From Ohtaekwangia kribbensis (GTDB lineage: Bacteria > Bacteroidota > Bacteroidia > Cytophagales > Cyclobacteriaceae): a stretch of DNA of 64,000 bases. Both the position numbers and the translations under genes were made by a program. Shown piece by piece: positions 33,977-44,040 of this stretch. The first letter of the stretch is position 1. Each line of letters begins with the position of its first letter. The DNA lies in assembly GCF_042676245.1 (NCBI RefSeq), contig NZ_JBHTKA010000001.1, positions 1,798,001 through 1,862,000 on the forward strand, in the 5' to 3' direction. The notes under the pieces are model-generated. The model made no database searches, was not told where the DNA came from, and saw nothing but the letters and a program-made list of their open reading frames with translations.

Positions 33977-35296
33977 TTAATATTCATTCTTTCCGTCAAG
34001 ATCATCGATCAACAGACTCTTGGTCTTATTCAAGATGTCGTTGAAGAAACTTTTCGATGACACGGGCTTCTTCGGTTTCACAGCAGCTGCATTCTTCACT
34101 GCTATTACTTCGCGCGCTTCCTTGTATCGGTCTTCACGTTCGTCCAAGGACCGGAATCCAGCGAGCACCAGTCCTACTGCCGTAGCATACATAGGACTCT
34201 TTATCGCTTCAATTTTACTCTTGCCCAGATGTTCGTTCGGATATCCAATCCGTGTATCCATACCGGTCATATACTCTACCAGTTGCTTGAGGTTTGCAAG
34301 CTGCGAACCTCCACCCGTGATCACAATTCCGCCAGCCAACCGGTTCTCAAAACCAGAGCTTATAATCTCTGCATGCGCCATCTCGATAATCTCTTCCATT
34401 CTCGCTTCGATAATGTTGGAAAGATTCTTTACCGAGATCTCCTTGGCTGCACGGTTTCGTATACCCGGAATTGAAACGATCTCATTTGGACTTGCCTCTT
34501 CCGCTATAGCTTTTCCGAAGCGCGTCTTCAATTGCTCTGCCTGTTGTGGCAGAACCATCAATCCCTGTTTGATATCATTGGTGATAATGTTACCGCCAAA
34601 CGGGATCACCGCTGTGTGACGAATAATGTTATCATAGAATATAGCTATATCTGTAGTACCACCACCGATGTCGATGAGACATACACCGGCTTCTTTCTCC
34701 TCATCGTTCAACACGGCCAGGCTGGACGCCAGTGGTTCCAGGATCAGGTCGTCTATTTCCAGACCTGTTCTGCGTACACATTTATTTATATTATTGATCG
34801 CGTTGGTTTGTGCTGTAATGATGTGGAAGTCTGCTTCCAGACGAACACCCGACATACCCACCGGTTCTTTAATACCATCTTCATAATCAACCATGTAGTC
34901 TTGTGGCATTACGTGAATGATCTGACTTCCGGGAGGAACCACCATGCGATACATATCCTGTGTGAGGCGTTCTACATCGGCAACAGTAATTTCATCTTCC
35001 TTGGAAGTACGGGTTATACCACCATGTTGTATGAATGAACGGATGTGCTGACCAGCTATACCTACATTTACCACACCTATATCAATCCCTGCCTGATCAC
35101 CGGCATCACGAATCGCCTTCTCAATGGCATATACAGTCTTATCTATATTGAAAACGATCCCCTTTACCACACCCTCAGACTCAGCTTTACCCATGCCAAG
35201 CACTTCGAGTTTTCCGAATTCATTCTTACGGCCAACAATAGCACAGATCTTGGTTGTGCCTATGTCAAGCCCTACTACTATTTTTTCCTGTCCCAT
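33977..35296 (-). CDS. ftsA: Cell division protein FtsA
   Basis: A 439-residue actin-fold ATPase that tethers FtsZ to the membrane. The phosphate-1 loop is VGLDIGTTKICAIVG (8-22), the phosphate-2 motif is LIDIGGGTTDIAIF (~205) and the adenosine motif is GIVITGGGSQL (~330). A lysine-rich C-terminus ends in a short segment (FFNDILNKTKSLLI) suited to an amphipathic membrane helix. It lies 90 bases upstream of ftsZ. Confidence 0.96.
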   Translation of the reverse strand: MGQEKIVVGLDIGTTKICAIVGRKNEFGKLEVLGMGKAESEGVVKGIVFNIDKTVYAIEKAIRDAGDQAGIDIGVVNVGIAGQHIRSFIQHGGITRTSKEDEITVADVERLTQDMYRMVVPPGSQIIHVMPQDYMVDYEDGIKEPVGMSGVRLEADFHIITAQTNAINNINKCVRRTGLEIDDLILEPLASSLAVLNDEEKEAGVCLIDIGGGTTDIAIFYDNIIRHTAVIPFGGNIITNDIKQGLMVLPQQAEQLKTRFGKAIAEEASPNEIVSIPGIRNRAAKEISVKNLSNIIEARMEEIIEMAHAEIISSGFENRLAGGIVITGGGSQLANLKQLVEYMTGMDTRIGYPNEHLGKSKIEAIKSPMYATAVGLVLAGFRSLDEREDRYKEAREVIAVKNAAAVKPKKPVSSKSFFNDILNKTKSLLIDDLDGKNEY

Positions 35297-35314
35297 GGTT
35301 GTAAACTTTTTTTA

Positions 35315-35331
35315 TAGTGGTTGTTTTCTTT
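35315..35331 (-). promoter_or_regulatory. Shared dcw leader element, ftsA copy
   Basis: AAAGAAAACAACCACTA on the minus strand, 18 bases before the ftsA ATG, identical over 17 bases to the ftsZ copy. It sits in the only sizeable spacer (90 bases) between ftsQ and ftsA. Confidence 0.5.
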
Positions 35332-35386
35332 CTTCTTAAATCTCCCTTTCGGGATCTATACTGTTTCCAGTCTTGTTGTCTCAATT

Positions 35387-36151
35387 CTATTCTGCTACAA
35401 TCTGCCCTTCGTACTCCAGGTTCACGCGCTTGTATTTGTTCCAGCCCATTCGCGGAAGAATTTCTTTATAGAATATCTTCAACTTTTTGAACTTCATTTC
35501 GAGGTTATCGGGTTTACCGAACTCGATGCGCTCATCACCTACCTGCGAGAACATGGTAACGCGTGCTTTACTGTCTATGTCCAATTGAGCGATCTGTGCA
35601 CTCCAGAACTCATCGTCCCGTATCGCTTTGATCAATTCCAGCAGTTGCTTGCCTTCCTCCGTTTCATCTACAGTTTTCTGTTTCAGCAGTTGACGGATAT
35701 AGGGACCACTGATCAGCACTACACGTGACGTAAATCTGTCGGATACCGGCATCACTCTTCCATCCTCTGCTATATATCCGTCCGGACCATCGTTGCGAAC
35801 GATCCGGGCTACCGGCCTGCGCAACTCTACATTCACTACTACATTTCCCTTCAGGTCGCTATATAACTGCGCGTCTTTTATAAAGGGTTCTGCTTTTACA
35901 CGCTTCTCAACTTCTTTCAGGTTTACCGTGGTGATCTCAGCACCTTTCAGATTTTCCTGGTTCAGCTGCATCAGCTTCATTACATCGCTTTCGTCCAGGA
36001 AATGATTCTCATGAACGTTGTCGATCTTTACCGATATATCCTTTATCGAAACCTCGCCTCTTCTGCGTTCGGTAAAAGCAATGATCGCCAGTACAATAAG
36101 TATAGCGGCACCGATCTTGACTTCACGCTTCAGGTTAAACTTAAACTTCAT
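35387..36151 (-). CDS. ftsQ: Cell division protein FtsQ/DivIB
   Basis: A 254-residue bitopic protein: a short basic cytoplasmic tail, one membrane helix (KIGAAILIVLAIIAFT, ~12-27), then a periplasmic part with the POTRA-like region (SIKDISVKIDNVHENHFLDE). Its sequence is divergent, as is normal for FtsQ, so position between murC and ftsA carries much of the call. It links the FtsL/FtsB complex to the divisome. It overlaps murC by 11 bases. Confidence 0.88.
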   Translation of the reverse strand: MKFKFNLKREVKIGAAILIVLAIIAFTERRRGEVSIKDISVKIDNVHENHFLDESDVMKLMQLNQENLKGAEITTVNLKEVEKRVKAEPFIKDAQLYSDLKGNVVVNVELRRPVARIVRNDGPDGYIAEDGRVMPVSDRFTSRVVLISGPYIRQLLKQKTVDETEEGKQLLELIKAIRDDEFWSAQIAQLDIDSKARVTMFSQVGDERIEFGKPDNLEMKFKKLKIFYKEILPRMGWNKYKRVNLEYEGQIVAE

Positions 36152-37535
36152 ACTTCCTCAGCACCAATTCCTTTATAGGCTCAATAAATGTATCGATATC
36201 GCCTGCTCCTACCGTTACGATAACATCCAGGTCGCTGTGTCCTAATTTCTCCATCAGGTCGCTTTTGTTACAGCGATACTTCACCGGACTTGTTATATCC
36301 TGGAAGATCATATCGGAATCAACACCCGGTATCGGCAGTTCGCGTGCCGGGTATATATCCATCAGGTATAATTCATCCGCCAGGCTCAGGCTCTTTGAAA
36401 AACCTTCTGCAAAGTCACGCGTGCGTGAGTACAGGTGCGGCTGGAATATAACCGTAAGCTTACGCGAAGGATACATCGATTTCATGGAACGTAAGAAAGC
36501 TTCTATCTCTGTCGGATGATGTGCGTAGTCATCCACATAGATAACTTTCTTTCCTTTCACAATAAATTCAAACCTACGTTTTACGCCTGTAAATGTTTCA
36601 AGCGCCTTTACAATTGTTGCTATATCTATACCACACAAGTGTGTTGCTATGGAAGCTGCAATTGCATTTTCAATGTTATGAAAACCAGGGACACCGAGCT
36701 TGACGTGCTCGACCTTGCCAAATCCGTGGAGGTCGAACTCAAAAAATCCACTCATCGCGGTAATGTTGCCGGCAAAAAATTGTCCCCGGCTCATGCTATA
36801 TATACTTTTACTTACGTGGCTCACATCACTGGCCAGCAGTTCTGCCACTGATTCGTGAATGATTAACGAACCTCCGTTGTTGATCTGTTTGATATAGTCT
36901 TTAAACGAAGTGATCAGACTGTTATGATCACCATATATATCCAGGTGATCTGCATCGGCTGAGGTGATCACCGCGATCTGCGGGAACAACCGCAGGAACG
37001 AACGATCGAACTCGTCAGCTTCCACCACTACCAGTGTATCCGGATTTACATCGCCCTGCATGACCAGGTTCGAATTATAGTTGGTTGTAATACCTCCTAA
37101 AAATCCAACCATATCCCTACCGGCCGATTTCAAAATGTGCGCTACCATGGAGGACGTTGTTGTTTTGCCATGGGTACCCGCTACACCAATGGTTTTATAT
37201 CCTTTGGTGATCAGGCCTAAAACTTCCGAGCGTTTCAGAATGGTATAGCCTTTCTCCTTGAGATACGCGTGCTCCTGGTGATCTTTCGGAATAGCCGGAG
37301 TAAATACTACCAGCGTTTTATCTTTTTGTTCGCGCACTTCGGTTGGTATCAGTTCAACTTTATCATCAAAGTGTATCTGCATACCTTCCTGCTGCAACGC
37401 TTCTGTAAGCTTGGTAGATGTCTTATCGTAGCCGGAAACCTTCAGGCCTTTCTTCATAAACCACCGTGCGAGGGCGCTCATGCCGATACCACCTATACCG
37501 AGAAAAAAAACATTATCGTATTGTTCGATCTTCAC
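36141..37535 (-). CDS. murC: UDP-N-acetylmuramate--L-alanine ligase
   Basis: A 464-residue Mur ligase. The N-terminal UDP-binding FLGIGGIGMSALARWFMKKG (11-30) is typical of MurC, the ATP loop is GVAGTHGKTTTSS (~117) and the C-terminal domain has VDDYAHHPTEIEAFL (~345). It adds L-Ala to UDP-MurNAc in the cytoplasm. It abuts murG and overlaps ftsQ, indicating a single transcript. Confidence 0.96.
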   Translation of the reverse strand: MKIEQYDNVFFLGIGGIGMSALARWFMKKGLKVSGYDKTSTKLTEALQQEGMQIHFDDKVELIPTEVREQKDKTLVVFTPAIPKDHQEHAYLKEKGYTILKRSEVLGLITKGYKTIGVAGTHGKTTTSSMVAHILKSAGRDMVGFLGGITTNYNSNLVMQGDVNPDTLVVVEADEFDRSFLRLFPQIAVITSADADHLDIYGDHNSLITSFKDYIKQINNGGSLIIHESVAELLASDVSHVSKSIYSMSRGQFFAGNITAMSGFFEFDLHGFGKVEHVKLGVPGFHNIENAIAASIATHLCGIDIATIVKALETFTGVKRRFEFIVKGKKVIYVDDYAHHPTEIEAFLRSMKSMYPSRKLTVIFQPHLYSRTRDFAEGFSKSLSLADELYLMDIYPARELPIPGVDSDMIFQDITSPVKYRCNKSDLMEKLGHSDLDVIVTVGAGDIDTFIEPIKELVLRKYEV

Positions 37536-38651
37536 TTACGTATGCGCTATTAATTTTTCTATTTCATTTACTATATCTTCCGTGGCATTCGGCTTGGCAA
37601 GTTTTGCAATATTAGCCCGAAGTTTTTCAGCACGGCTATCATCAAACAAAAGCTGAAGCGCTTCATCTACCAGTCTTGTGTTTGCATCCTTATCCGGAAT
37701 CAGTATCGCTGCATCTTTATCCGCCAATGCTTTTGCATTTTTGGTCTGATGGTCCTCCGCTACATTGGGAGACGGCACCAGTATACATGCTTTCTTCGCG
37801 ATGCAAAGTTCGGATACAGCCAGTGCACCGGAACGTGATATCACCACATCAGCAGCAGCATAGGCCAGGTCCATCTCGCGAACAAAATCCTGAACGCGGA
37901 TCTTCTTCGTATCATAGCTGCCGAGCCGATTCTTATAAGTTTCAAAATATCCTTTACCGGTTTGCCAGATCACCTGTATCTGTGCTTCACCCAGTTTACC
38001 GATACCTGCGAGTATACTTTCGTTGATCGTTCTTGCCCCGAGACTTCCCCCGATGATCAGCAGAGTTTTTACATTGCCGCTGAAACCGAAGTGACTTATT
38101 CCCTTCTCACGTTTTGTATCTGTGCTCAGTATATCTTTACGCACCGGGTTGCCGGTAAATACGATCTTCTCTTTCGGGAAATACTTTTCCATACCGTCAT
38201 ACGCCACACATACCCTGCTTACTTTATTCGCTACTTGTTTATTGGCAAGACCTGCGAATGAGTTCTGTTCTTGTATAAGAGAAGGTATATTAGCACGTGT
38301 TGCTGCGATCATGATCGGGCCGCTGGCATAACCACCCGTTCCGATAACTGCATGCGGCTTGAACTGTTTTACAATCGCGCGCGCTTTCATATAGCTTACG
38401 ATCATCTTGACCGGGAACAACAGATTGGACAACGTAAGCTTGCGTTGCAAACCGCTGATCCAAAGTCCAACGATTTTATAGCCCGCCTCCGGAACACGTG
38501 TCATTTCCATTCTGCCTTGTGCACCCACAAAGAGTATATCTGCATCGGGGTAACGCTCGCGAAAAGTATTCGCAATCGCTACGGCTGGAAAGATGTGTCC
38601 TCCGGTACCGCCTCCGCTAATGATTAATCTATATGGTTGCTGTTGCTTCAA
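37536..38651 (-). CDS. murG: UDP-GlcNAc:lipid I N-acetylglucosaminyltransferase MurG
   Basis: A 371-residue GT28 enzyme of the inner face of the membrane that makes lipid II. The N-terminal SGGGTGGHIFPAVAIA (12-27) is the donor-family G-loop, followed by GTGGYASGP, EQNSFAGLANK and the C-terminal ISRSGALAVSELC sugar-nucleotide site. It is flanked by ftsW and murC with 30 and 0 bases between coding regions. Confidence 0.97.
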   Translation of the reverse strand: MKQQQPYRLIISGGGTGGHIFPAVAIANTFRERYPDADILFVGAQGRMEMTRVPEAGYKIVGLWISGLQRKLTLSNLLFPVKMIVSYMKARAIVKQFKPHAVIGTGGYASGPIMIAATRANIPSLIQEQNSFAGLANKQVANKVSRVCVAYDGMEKYFPKEKIVFTGNPVRKDILSTDTKREKGISHFGFSGNVKTLLIIGGSLGARTINESILAGIGKLGEAQIQVIWQTGKGYFETYKNRLGSYDTKKIRVQDFVREMDLAYAAADVVISRSGALAVSELCIAKKACILVPSPNVAEDHQTKNAKALADKDAAILIPDKDANTRLVDEALQLLFDDSRAEKLRANIAKLAKPNATEDIVNEIEKLIAHT

Positions 38652-38681
38652 GCTATATTTCTATTCTATCTATACTATATA

Positions 38682-39875
38682 TTATGCTGCAGCTTTTGCT
38701 GCCGGCACATTTTTCGGTTCTTTTTCTTTGTCTTTCTCATTTACCTCACCAGTCTGCTCAGCCCATGCACGATCCTGTTCACCGCGGCTCACGCTCAATA
38801 CAATTCCAATAGACAAGCCGGTAAATACCATGGATGTACCACCCATTGATATTAAGGGTAAAGGTTGTCCGGTGATTGGCCCGAGCCCTACCACAACCCC
38901 CATATTTACCATGGCCTGACAGACGAGATCGAAACACAACCCTGCCGAGAGTAAACCTCCGAAGGCTCGCTCACTGTTATAGGACGCTTTCATTCCCCGA
39001 TGCAATAGCAACAGATATAATGCTAATACAACGATACCTCCCAGCATACCATACTCTTCAATCACGATAGCATATACAAAGTCAGAGTACGGGTGCGGAA
39101 GTATATTTCGCTGATCGCTGTTACCCGGACCTTTGCCCACTACTCCACCCGTTGCAACGGCAATGCGCGCGTGCTTGGCCTGGAATGGAAGCTCTGTTCC
39201 ATTGATGAAGTTGGTGATCCTGTTCTTTGCTGTCTCACCGCGACTACCAAACTTGATCGCCAGTGCACCGAACAGTAATCCAACAAATACCAGCATCGCT
39301 AAATATTTGGTTGGCACGCGACCGATGAACATGATCAACATACACGTGATGAGCAACAACACGGCTGTAGACAAGTTTGTGAGTGCGATCAATCCGCAGA
39401 TCATTCCGCACCAGAACAATATAGGAATCAATGATTCCTTGATATCATCTATATTCTGCTGGCGTTTAGACAACATGCTCGCCAGGTTCACGATCAACGC
39501 TAAACTCGCAAAGTCTGAAGGCTGAAATGATCCTACGATCGGCACTTGTATCCAGCGTGCAGCATCATTCAATGTAACACCGTTGGTGAAAGTATATATC
39601 AGCAACGGTATACTGATCCACAGGGCAAACTTGGAAATCTTCGAATAGTATCTATAGTCAATCTTGTGGGCGAACCACATCGCAGTTAAACCAGCCAGCA
39701 CCGTCATGGTATGTTTGATCAACAGATACTCCGGACTCTTGGCATGTTTATAGGCGAGCGTACCAATGGAACTATATACCACAAGCACACTGATCATCGA
39801 CAATGCAAACACCACTGCCCAGATAACTTTGTCACCCTGCAGATTCTTGTCAGCCCATTCTTTGAATTTAACCAT
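38682..39875 (-). CDS. ftsW: SEDS peptidoglycan glycosyltransferase FtsW
   Basis: A 397-residue membrane protein with about ten helices. Conserved SEDS features include the FQPSDFASLALIV region with its catalytic-loop neighbourhood (GKGPGNSDQRNILPHPYSDF) and the closing LPLISMGGTSMVFTGLSIGI segment. It polymerises septal glycan together with FtsI, which is encoded in the same block. A lysine/glutamate-rich cytoplasmic tail ends the protein. Confidence 0.94.
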   Translation of the reverse strand: MVKFKEWADKNLQGDKVIWAVVFALSMISVLVVYSSIGTLAYKHAKSPEYLLIKHTMTVLAGLTAMWFAHKIDYRYYSKISKFALWISIPLLIYTFTNGVTLNDAARWIQVPIVGSFQPSDFASLALIVNLASMLSKRQQNIDDIKESLIPILFWCGMICGLIALTNLSTAVLLLITCMLIMFIGRVPTKYLAMLVFVGLLFGALAIKFGSRGETAKNRITNFINGTELPFQAKHARIAVATGGVVGKGPGNSDQRNILPHPYSDFVYAIVIEEYGMLGGIVVLALYLLLLHRGMKASYNSERAFGGLLSAGLCFDLVCQAMVNMGVVVGLGPITGQPLPLISMGGTSMVFTGLSIGIVLSVSRGEQDRAWAEQTGEVNEKDKEKEPKNVPAAKAAA

Positions 39876-39876
39876 A

Positions 39877-41229
39877 CTATGCCTCCGCTTCTTTCTTTAA
39901 GTCCAGTACTGCTTTTCTAAACTGATCTCCGCGATCTTCATAATTCTTAAAGAGATCAAAACTTGCACATGCCGGAGAGAGCAACACCACATCACCAGCC
40001 TTTGCCAACGCCAGGGCCATACGCACAAGCTCCTGCACGCTTTGAGTTTCCTGTATCACTGGAACCACATCGCCAAATGCTTTCTTCAGCTTGTCATTCT
40101 CTTTACCGAGACAGATCAGTGCGCGTGCCTTCTTGCGTACGTCTTCTTTTATAATGTTATAGTCGTTACCCTTATCCACACCACCGGCAATCCATATCAA
40201 CGGTTTTTCATAGCTGCCCAGTGCATATACCACCGAGTCTACATTGGTTGCTTTTGAGTCATTTACAAACTCAACACCTTTAATCACCGCCACAGACTCA
40301 AGTCGGTGTGGTGCATTTATAAAGGTCTTCAGTCCCTCGCGAATGGCTTCGAGTTTTACGCCTGCGAGGTACGCAGCCGAAACAGCCGCCATGGTATTGA
40401 TCAGGTTGTGCGGCCCCTTCAGCGTTGTTTCTGATTGCGCTATGGCAAAGCTGTCTTTCAGATTAAAACGCATCTTCTCGCCATCGAAGTATGCCCTGGT
40501 GTTGGCATCGCTCTTCAGCGATACTTTCACCTGATTGGGAAGTATATTTTTCCTGGCTACCTCTGTTGCTATCACAGCGTCATCGGTATAGTATATAAAG
40601 TGCTGGCTCGCATCCATCTGCTGAATGAGCCTGAACTTGGAGTCGATATACTTCTGCATGGTATACTCGTACCGATCAAGGTGATCAGGCGTAATATTCA
40701 AGAGTATACCGATCTCCGGCTTAAACTTCTTGGTACCATCTAACTGGAAGCTGCTCATTTCAAGCACATACCAGTCAAAACTTCTTTCGGTGATCTGACG
40801 TGCCATACTGAAACCAACATTGCCGGCCAGTGCTACATTATACCCTGCACTCTTCAGTAAATGATAGGTGAGCAGTGTAGTGGTAGTCTTGCCGTTGGTT
40901 CCGGTTATAGCAATGATCTTCCCGTTGATATAGCGTGACGCAAATTCAATCTCATCGATCACCGGTATATTGGCAGCTTTGATCTTTTTAACGATCTCCG
41001 CTTTATCCGGTATACCCGGACTTTTAATCACCAGCTGCGCATTGAGTATAGATGCTTCCGTGTGCGTGCCGTCTTCAAAAGCAATAGCATGCTGCTGCAG
41101 CTCGGCTTTATACTTGTCTTTGATCTGACCCTGGTCTGATACAAAAACATCAAAGCCCTTCTGCTTCGCGAGCAATGCTGCTCCCGTTCCGCTCTCTCCT
41201 GCTCCCAATATGACGATGCGTTCGCTCAT
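39877..41229 (-). CDS. murD: UDP-N-acetylmuramoyl-L-alanine--D-glutamate ligase
   Basis: A 450-residue Mur ligase with the N-terminal VILGAGESGTGAALLAKQKG (5-24), ATP loop ITGTNGKTTTTLLT (~110) and C-terminal HRLESVAVIKGVEFVNDSKATN (~310). It adds D-Glu to UDP-MurNAc-L-Ala. The start codon overlaps the mraY stop by one base and only one base separates it from ftsW, so expression is tightly coupled. Confidence 0.96.
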   Translation of the reverse strand: MSERIVILGAGESGTGAALLAKQKGFDVFVSDQGQIKDKYKAELQQHAIAFEDGTHTEASILNAQLVIKSPGIPDKAEIVKKIKAANIPVIDEIEFASRYINGKIIAITGTNGKTTTTLLTYHLLKSAGYNVALAGNVGFSMARQITERSFDWYVLEMSSFQLDGTKKFKPEIGILLNITPDHLDRYEYTMQKYIDSKFRLIQQMDASQHFIYYTDDAVIATEVARKNILPNQVKVSLKSDANTRAYFDGEKMRFNLKDSFAIAQSETTLKGPHNLINTMAAVSAAYLAGVKLEAIREGLKTFINAPHRLESVAVIKGVEFVNDSKATNVDSVVYALGSYEKPLIWIAGGVDKGNDYNIIKEDVRKKARALICLGKENDKLKKAFGDVVPVIQETQSVQELVRMALALAKAGDVVLLSPACASFDLFKNYEDRGDQFRKAVLDLKKEAEA

Positions 41230-42458
41230 TATCTCAATTTCAATGTTGCCAGCGTTATAATCGCCAGCAGTATCCCTACAATCCAGAAGCGTGTTACAAT
41301 TTTCGCTTCATGTATATTTTTCTTTTGATAGTGGTGGTGCAGGGGCGACATCAAAAAGATTCGTCTGCCTTCACCGTATTTCTTCTTGGTATATTTGAAG
41401 TATGATACCTGTATAATTACCGAGAGATTTTCGATGAGGAAAATTCCGCAGAGCGCAGGGATCAGCAATTCTTTACGCACCGCGAGCGCCAGCACAGCAA
41501 TTACACCACCGAGAGTCAAACTTCCGGTGTCCCCCATGAACACCTGTGCCGGGTATGCATTGTACCAGAGGAAACCAAGGCACGCTCCTACAAACGCTGT
41601 ACAGAAAATTACCAGCTCTGCCAGGTTTGGTATATACATGATGTTGAGGTAACTACTGAAGTCAATACGACCAGAGAGGTACGCCAGTATAGCCAGTGTC
41701 AATCCTATGATTCCCGAAGTACCTGCAGCAAGTCCATCGATACCATCCGTTATGTTTGCGCCATTGGACACGGCTGTGATGATCACGATCACTACCAGTA
41801 CATAGATTACCCAGGTATATTCTGCAGGAATGAACGGAAATATTTTGCCGTAGTCCAATTCATTGTTCTTTGCGAAAGGAACGGTTGTCTTGGTAGACTT
41901 CACATCTTTATACTCAATCTGTGAATCAGGATCTTGCTGAAATGCAACTGTCTCAATGCTTGCCAGCGATGCCGGACTTACTTCGCGCACTACTACAAAC
42001 TCATTGAAATATAGCACGAGTCCCACAATCACCCCGAGACCTACCTGTCCTACAATTTTAAAGCGGCCTGCAAGACCTTCTTTATTCTTGCGGAATACTT
42101 TGATATAGTCATCAAGGAAACCGATAATACCCAGCCAGCATGTTGCAACGATAAGCAGTACTACATATACATTGTCCAGTTTGGCGAACAGCAACGTTGG
42201 TATAAGTATCGCAGCAATGATGATAAGACCGCCCATAGTAGGCGTTCCTTTTTTCTGGATCTGTCCTTCCAGACCGAGATCACGTATATCTTCACCCACC
42301 TGCTTTTTACGCAGGAAATTGATCAGGTTCTTACCAAACGTTATCGTTATCAAAAGCGAAAGGAATGCTGCCATTCCTGCGCGGAATGATATATACTGAA
42401 ACACCCCGGCTCCGGGTATATCCAGTGAATTCAAATAATCAAACAAATAATACAGCAT
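41229..42458 (-). CDS. mraY: Phospho-MurNAc-pentapeptide transferase MraY
   Basis: A 409-residue ten-helix enzyme that makes lipid I on undecaprenyl phosphate. The Asp/Mg motifs are GFLDDYIKV (~115), NGANITDGIDGLAAG (~255) and GDTGSLTLGG (~315), and the histidine motif MSPLHHHYQKK is near the C-terminus. It is ~50 residues longer than E. coli MraY because of an insert around residues 155-205 (SPASLASIETVAFQQDPDSQ and following) between helices, as in other Bacteroidota. Confidence 0.96.
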   Translation of the reverse strand: MLYYLFDYLNSLDIPGAGVFQYISFRAGMAAFLSLLITITFGKNLINFLRKKQVGEDIRDLGLEGQIQKKGTPTMGGLIIIAAILIPTLLFAKLDNVYVVLLIVATCWLGIIGFLDDYIKVFRKNKEGLAGRFKIVGQVGLGVIVGLVLYFNEFVVVREVSPASLASIETVAFQQDPDSQIEYKDVKSTKTTVPFAKNNELDYGKIFPFIPAEYTWVIYVLVVIVIITAVSNGANITDGIDGLAAGTSGIIGLTLAILAYLSGRIDFSSYLNIMYIPNLAELVIFCTAFVGACLGFLWYNAYPAQVFMGDTGSLTLGGVIAVLALAVRKELLIPALCGIFLIENLSVIIQVSYFKYTKKKYGEGRRIFLMSPLHHHYQKKNIHEAKIVTRFWIVGILLAIITLATLKLR

Positions 42459-42521
42459 CTCGGTCGTCTAAATTTTTCGTATACTATATATCTTTTAGTT
42501 TCAATCTTTTTTGCAGCGCGG

Positions 42522-43985
42522 CTAGTTATTAAACATTTTCAACATCCGCTCCACTACCTTGCGATCATCAAAAGGATACTTTACTCCTTTTATCTCCTGG
42601 TAATCTTCATGGCCTTTGCCGGCCACCAGAATGATGTCATTTTCTTTCGCCATCATGCAGGCAGTCTTGATTGCTTCTTCACGGTCTGCCATTACCAGTG
42701 TCTTGCGCGTTTCAGAAGGGGTTACACCAGTCTGCATCTCGCGGATGATCTCCATCGGATCTTCATCACGCGGATTGTCAGACGTGAGTACCACTTTATC
42801 ACTTAAGCGACAGGCGATGGATGCCATCAGCGGCCGCTTGGTCTTGTCTCTGTTTCCACCACAGCCAACCACCGTAATTACCTGTTCATTGCCGGTGCGG
42901 AACTGTGCTATAGTCTCCAATACATTTTTCAATGCATCCGGAGTATGTGCGTAGTCCACTATAGCAATGATCTTCGAACCAGGCATTACCAGTTCAAATC
43001 TTCCGGGTGCACCGCGTAACGATGAAAGCTGTGTGAGCACTTCATCGGCATCTTCTCCGAGTAATACAGCGGCACCGTATACTCCGAGTAAATTATAGGC
43101 GTTGAAGTCACCGATCATCTGAAACCATACATTTTTACCTCCGATCTCAATTTCGAGACCTTCGATCGAATTGGTGATGATCTTTCCTTTGAAGTCAACC
43201 ATCTTCTTAAGGCCAAAGCTATACTTAGTAGCTTTTGTATTCTGCAGCATCACCATGCCGCGCTTGTCATCGGCATTTACCACGGCAAATGCATCGGTCG
43301 GCAGATCGTCAAAGAACTTTTTCTTTGCTTTTATATAGTTCTCGAATGTCTTGTGATAATCGAGGTGATCGTGCGTGATGTTTGTGAATATAGCACCCAC
43401 GAATTTTATCCCGGCTATACGCTCCTGGTCTACGGCATGTGAGCTCACTTCCATAAAAACGTGCGAACATCCGTGTTCAACCATTTTTTTAAGAAGGTCG
43501 TTCAGCTGTATCGGATCGGGTGTTGTATGCGTAGCTGGAATTATTTTTTCTGCTATTCTGTTTTCAACGGTAGAGATCAGTCCGACCGTATAGCCAAGCT
43601 TGGTAAACAATTGGTACAGTAGGGTAGCCGTTGTGGTCTTGCCATTGGTACCGGTAACACCTGTGAGTTTTACTTTCTCGGATGGATTGCCATAGAAGTT
43701 CGAAGCAATTATACCGAGTGCCTGCGCACTGTCTTTTACAGTAACATAGGTAACAGACTCGTTGATCACTCCGGGTAATTTTTCACACACAACGGAGGCG
43801 GCACCCGCATTGATGGCTGTTGTTATATAATCATGCCCGTCTGAAAGTGTACCTTTTACAGCAACAAATAAAAAGCCTGGCTTTGCTTTGCGCGAATCAA
43901 AGCACACTCCGTTTACGGCAACGCTCATGTTACCGTAGCTCGAAGTGAGAGAAACTTTATATAGTATATCTTTTAATTCAGCCAC
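42522..43985 (-). CDS. murE: UDP-MurNAc-tripeptide synthetase, meso-DAP-adding type
   Basis: A 487-residue Mur ligase. The ATP loop is GVTGTNGKTTTATLL (~108). The specificity motif DNPRDEDP near residue 405 is the arrangement that selects meso-diaminopimelate, so the cell wall is predicted to be mDAP-type. It lies between ftsI (55 bases) and mraY (63 bases). murF, which usually follows murE in dcw clusters, is absent here. Confidence 0.95.
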   Translation of the reverse strand: MAELKDILYKVSLTSSYGNMSVAVNGVCFDSRKAKPGFLFVAVKGTLSDGHDYITTAINAGAASVVCEKLPGVINESVTYVTVKDSAQALGIIASNFYGNPSEKVKLTGVTGTNGKTTTATLLYQLFTKLGYTVGLISTVENRIAEKIIPATHTTPDPIQLNDLLKKMVEHGCSHVFMEVSSHAVDQERIAGIKFVGAIFTNITHDHLDYHKTFENYIKAKKKFFDDLPTDAFAVVNADDKRGMVMLQNTKATKYSFGLKKMVDFKGKIITNSIEGLEIEIGGKNVWFQMIGDFNAYNLLGVYGAAVLLGEDADEVLTQLSSLRGAPGRFELVMPGSKIIAIVDYAHTPDALKNVLETIAQFRTGNEQVITVVGCGGNRDKTKRPLMASIACRLSDKVVLTSDNPRDEDPMEIIREMQTGVTPSETRKTLVMADREEAIKTACMMAKENDIILVAGKGHEDYQEIKGVKYPFDDRKVVERMLKMFNN

Positions 43986-44040
43986 GTCCTTTTACGCTTC
44001 AGAGTTATCCACAATTTTTATTCACAATTCCACATTTATA

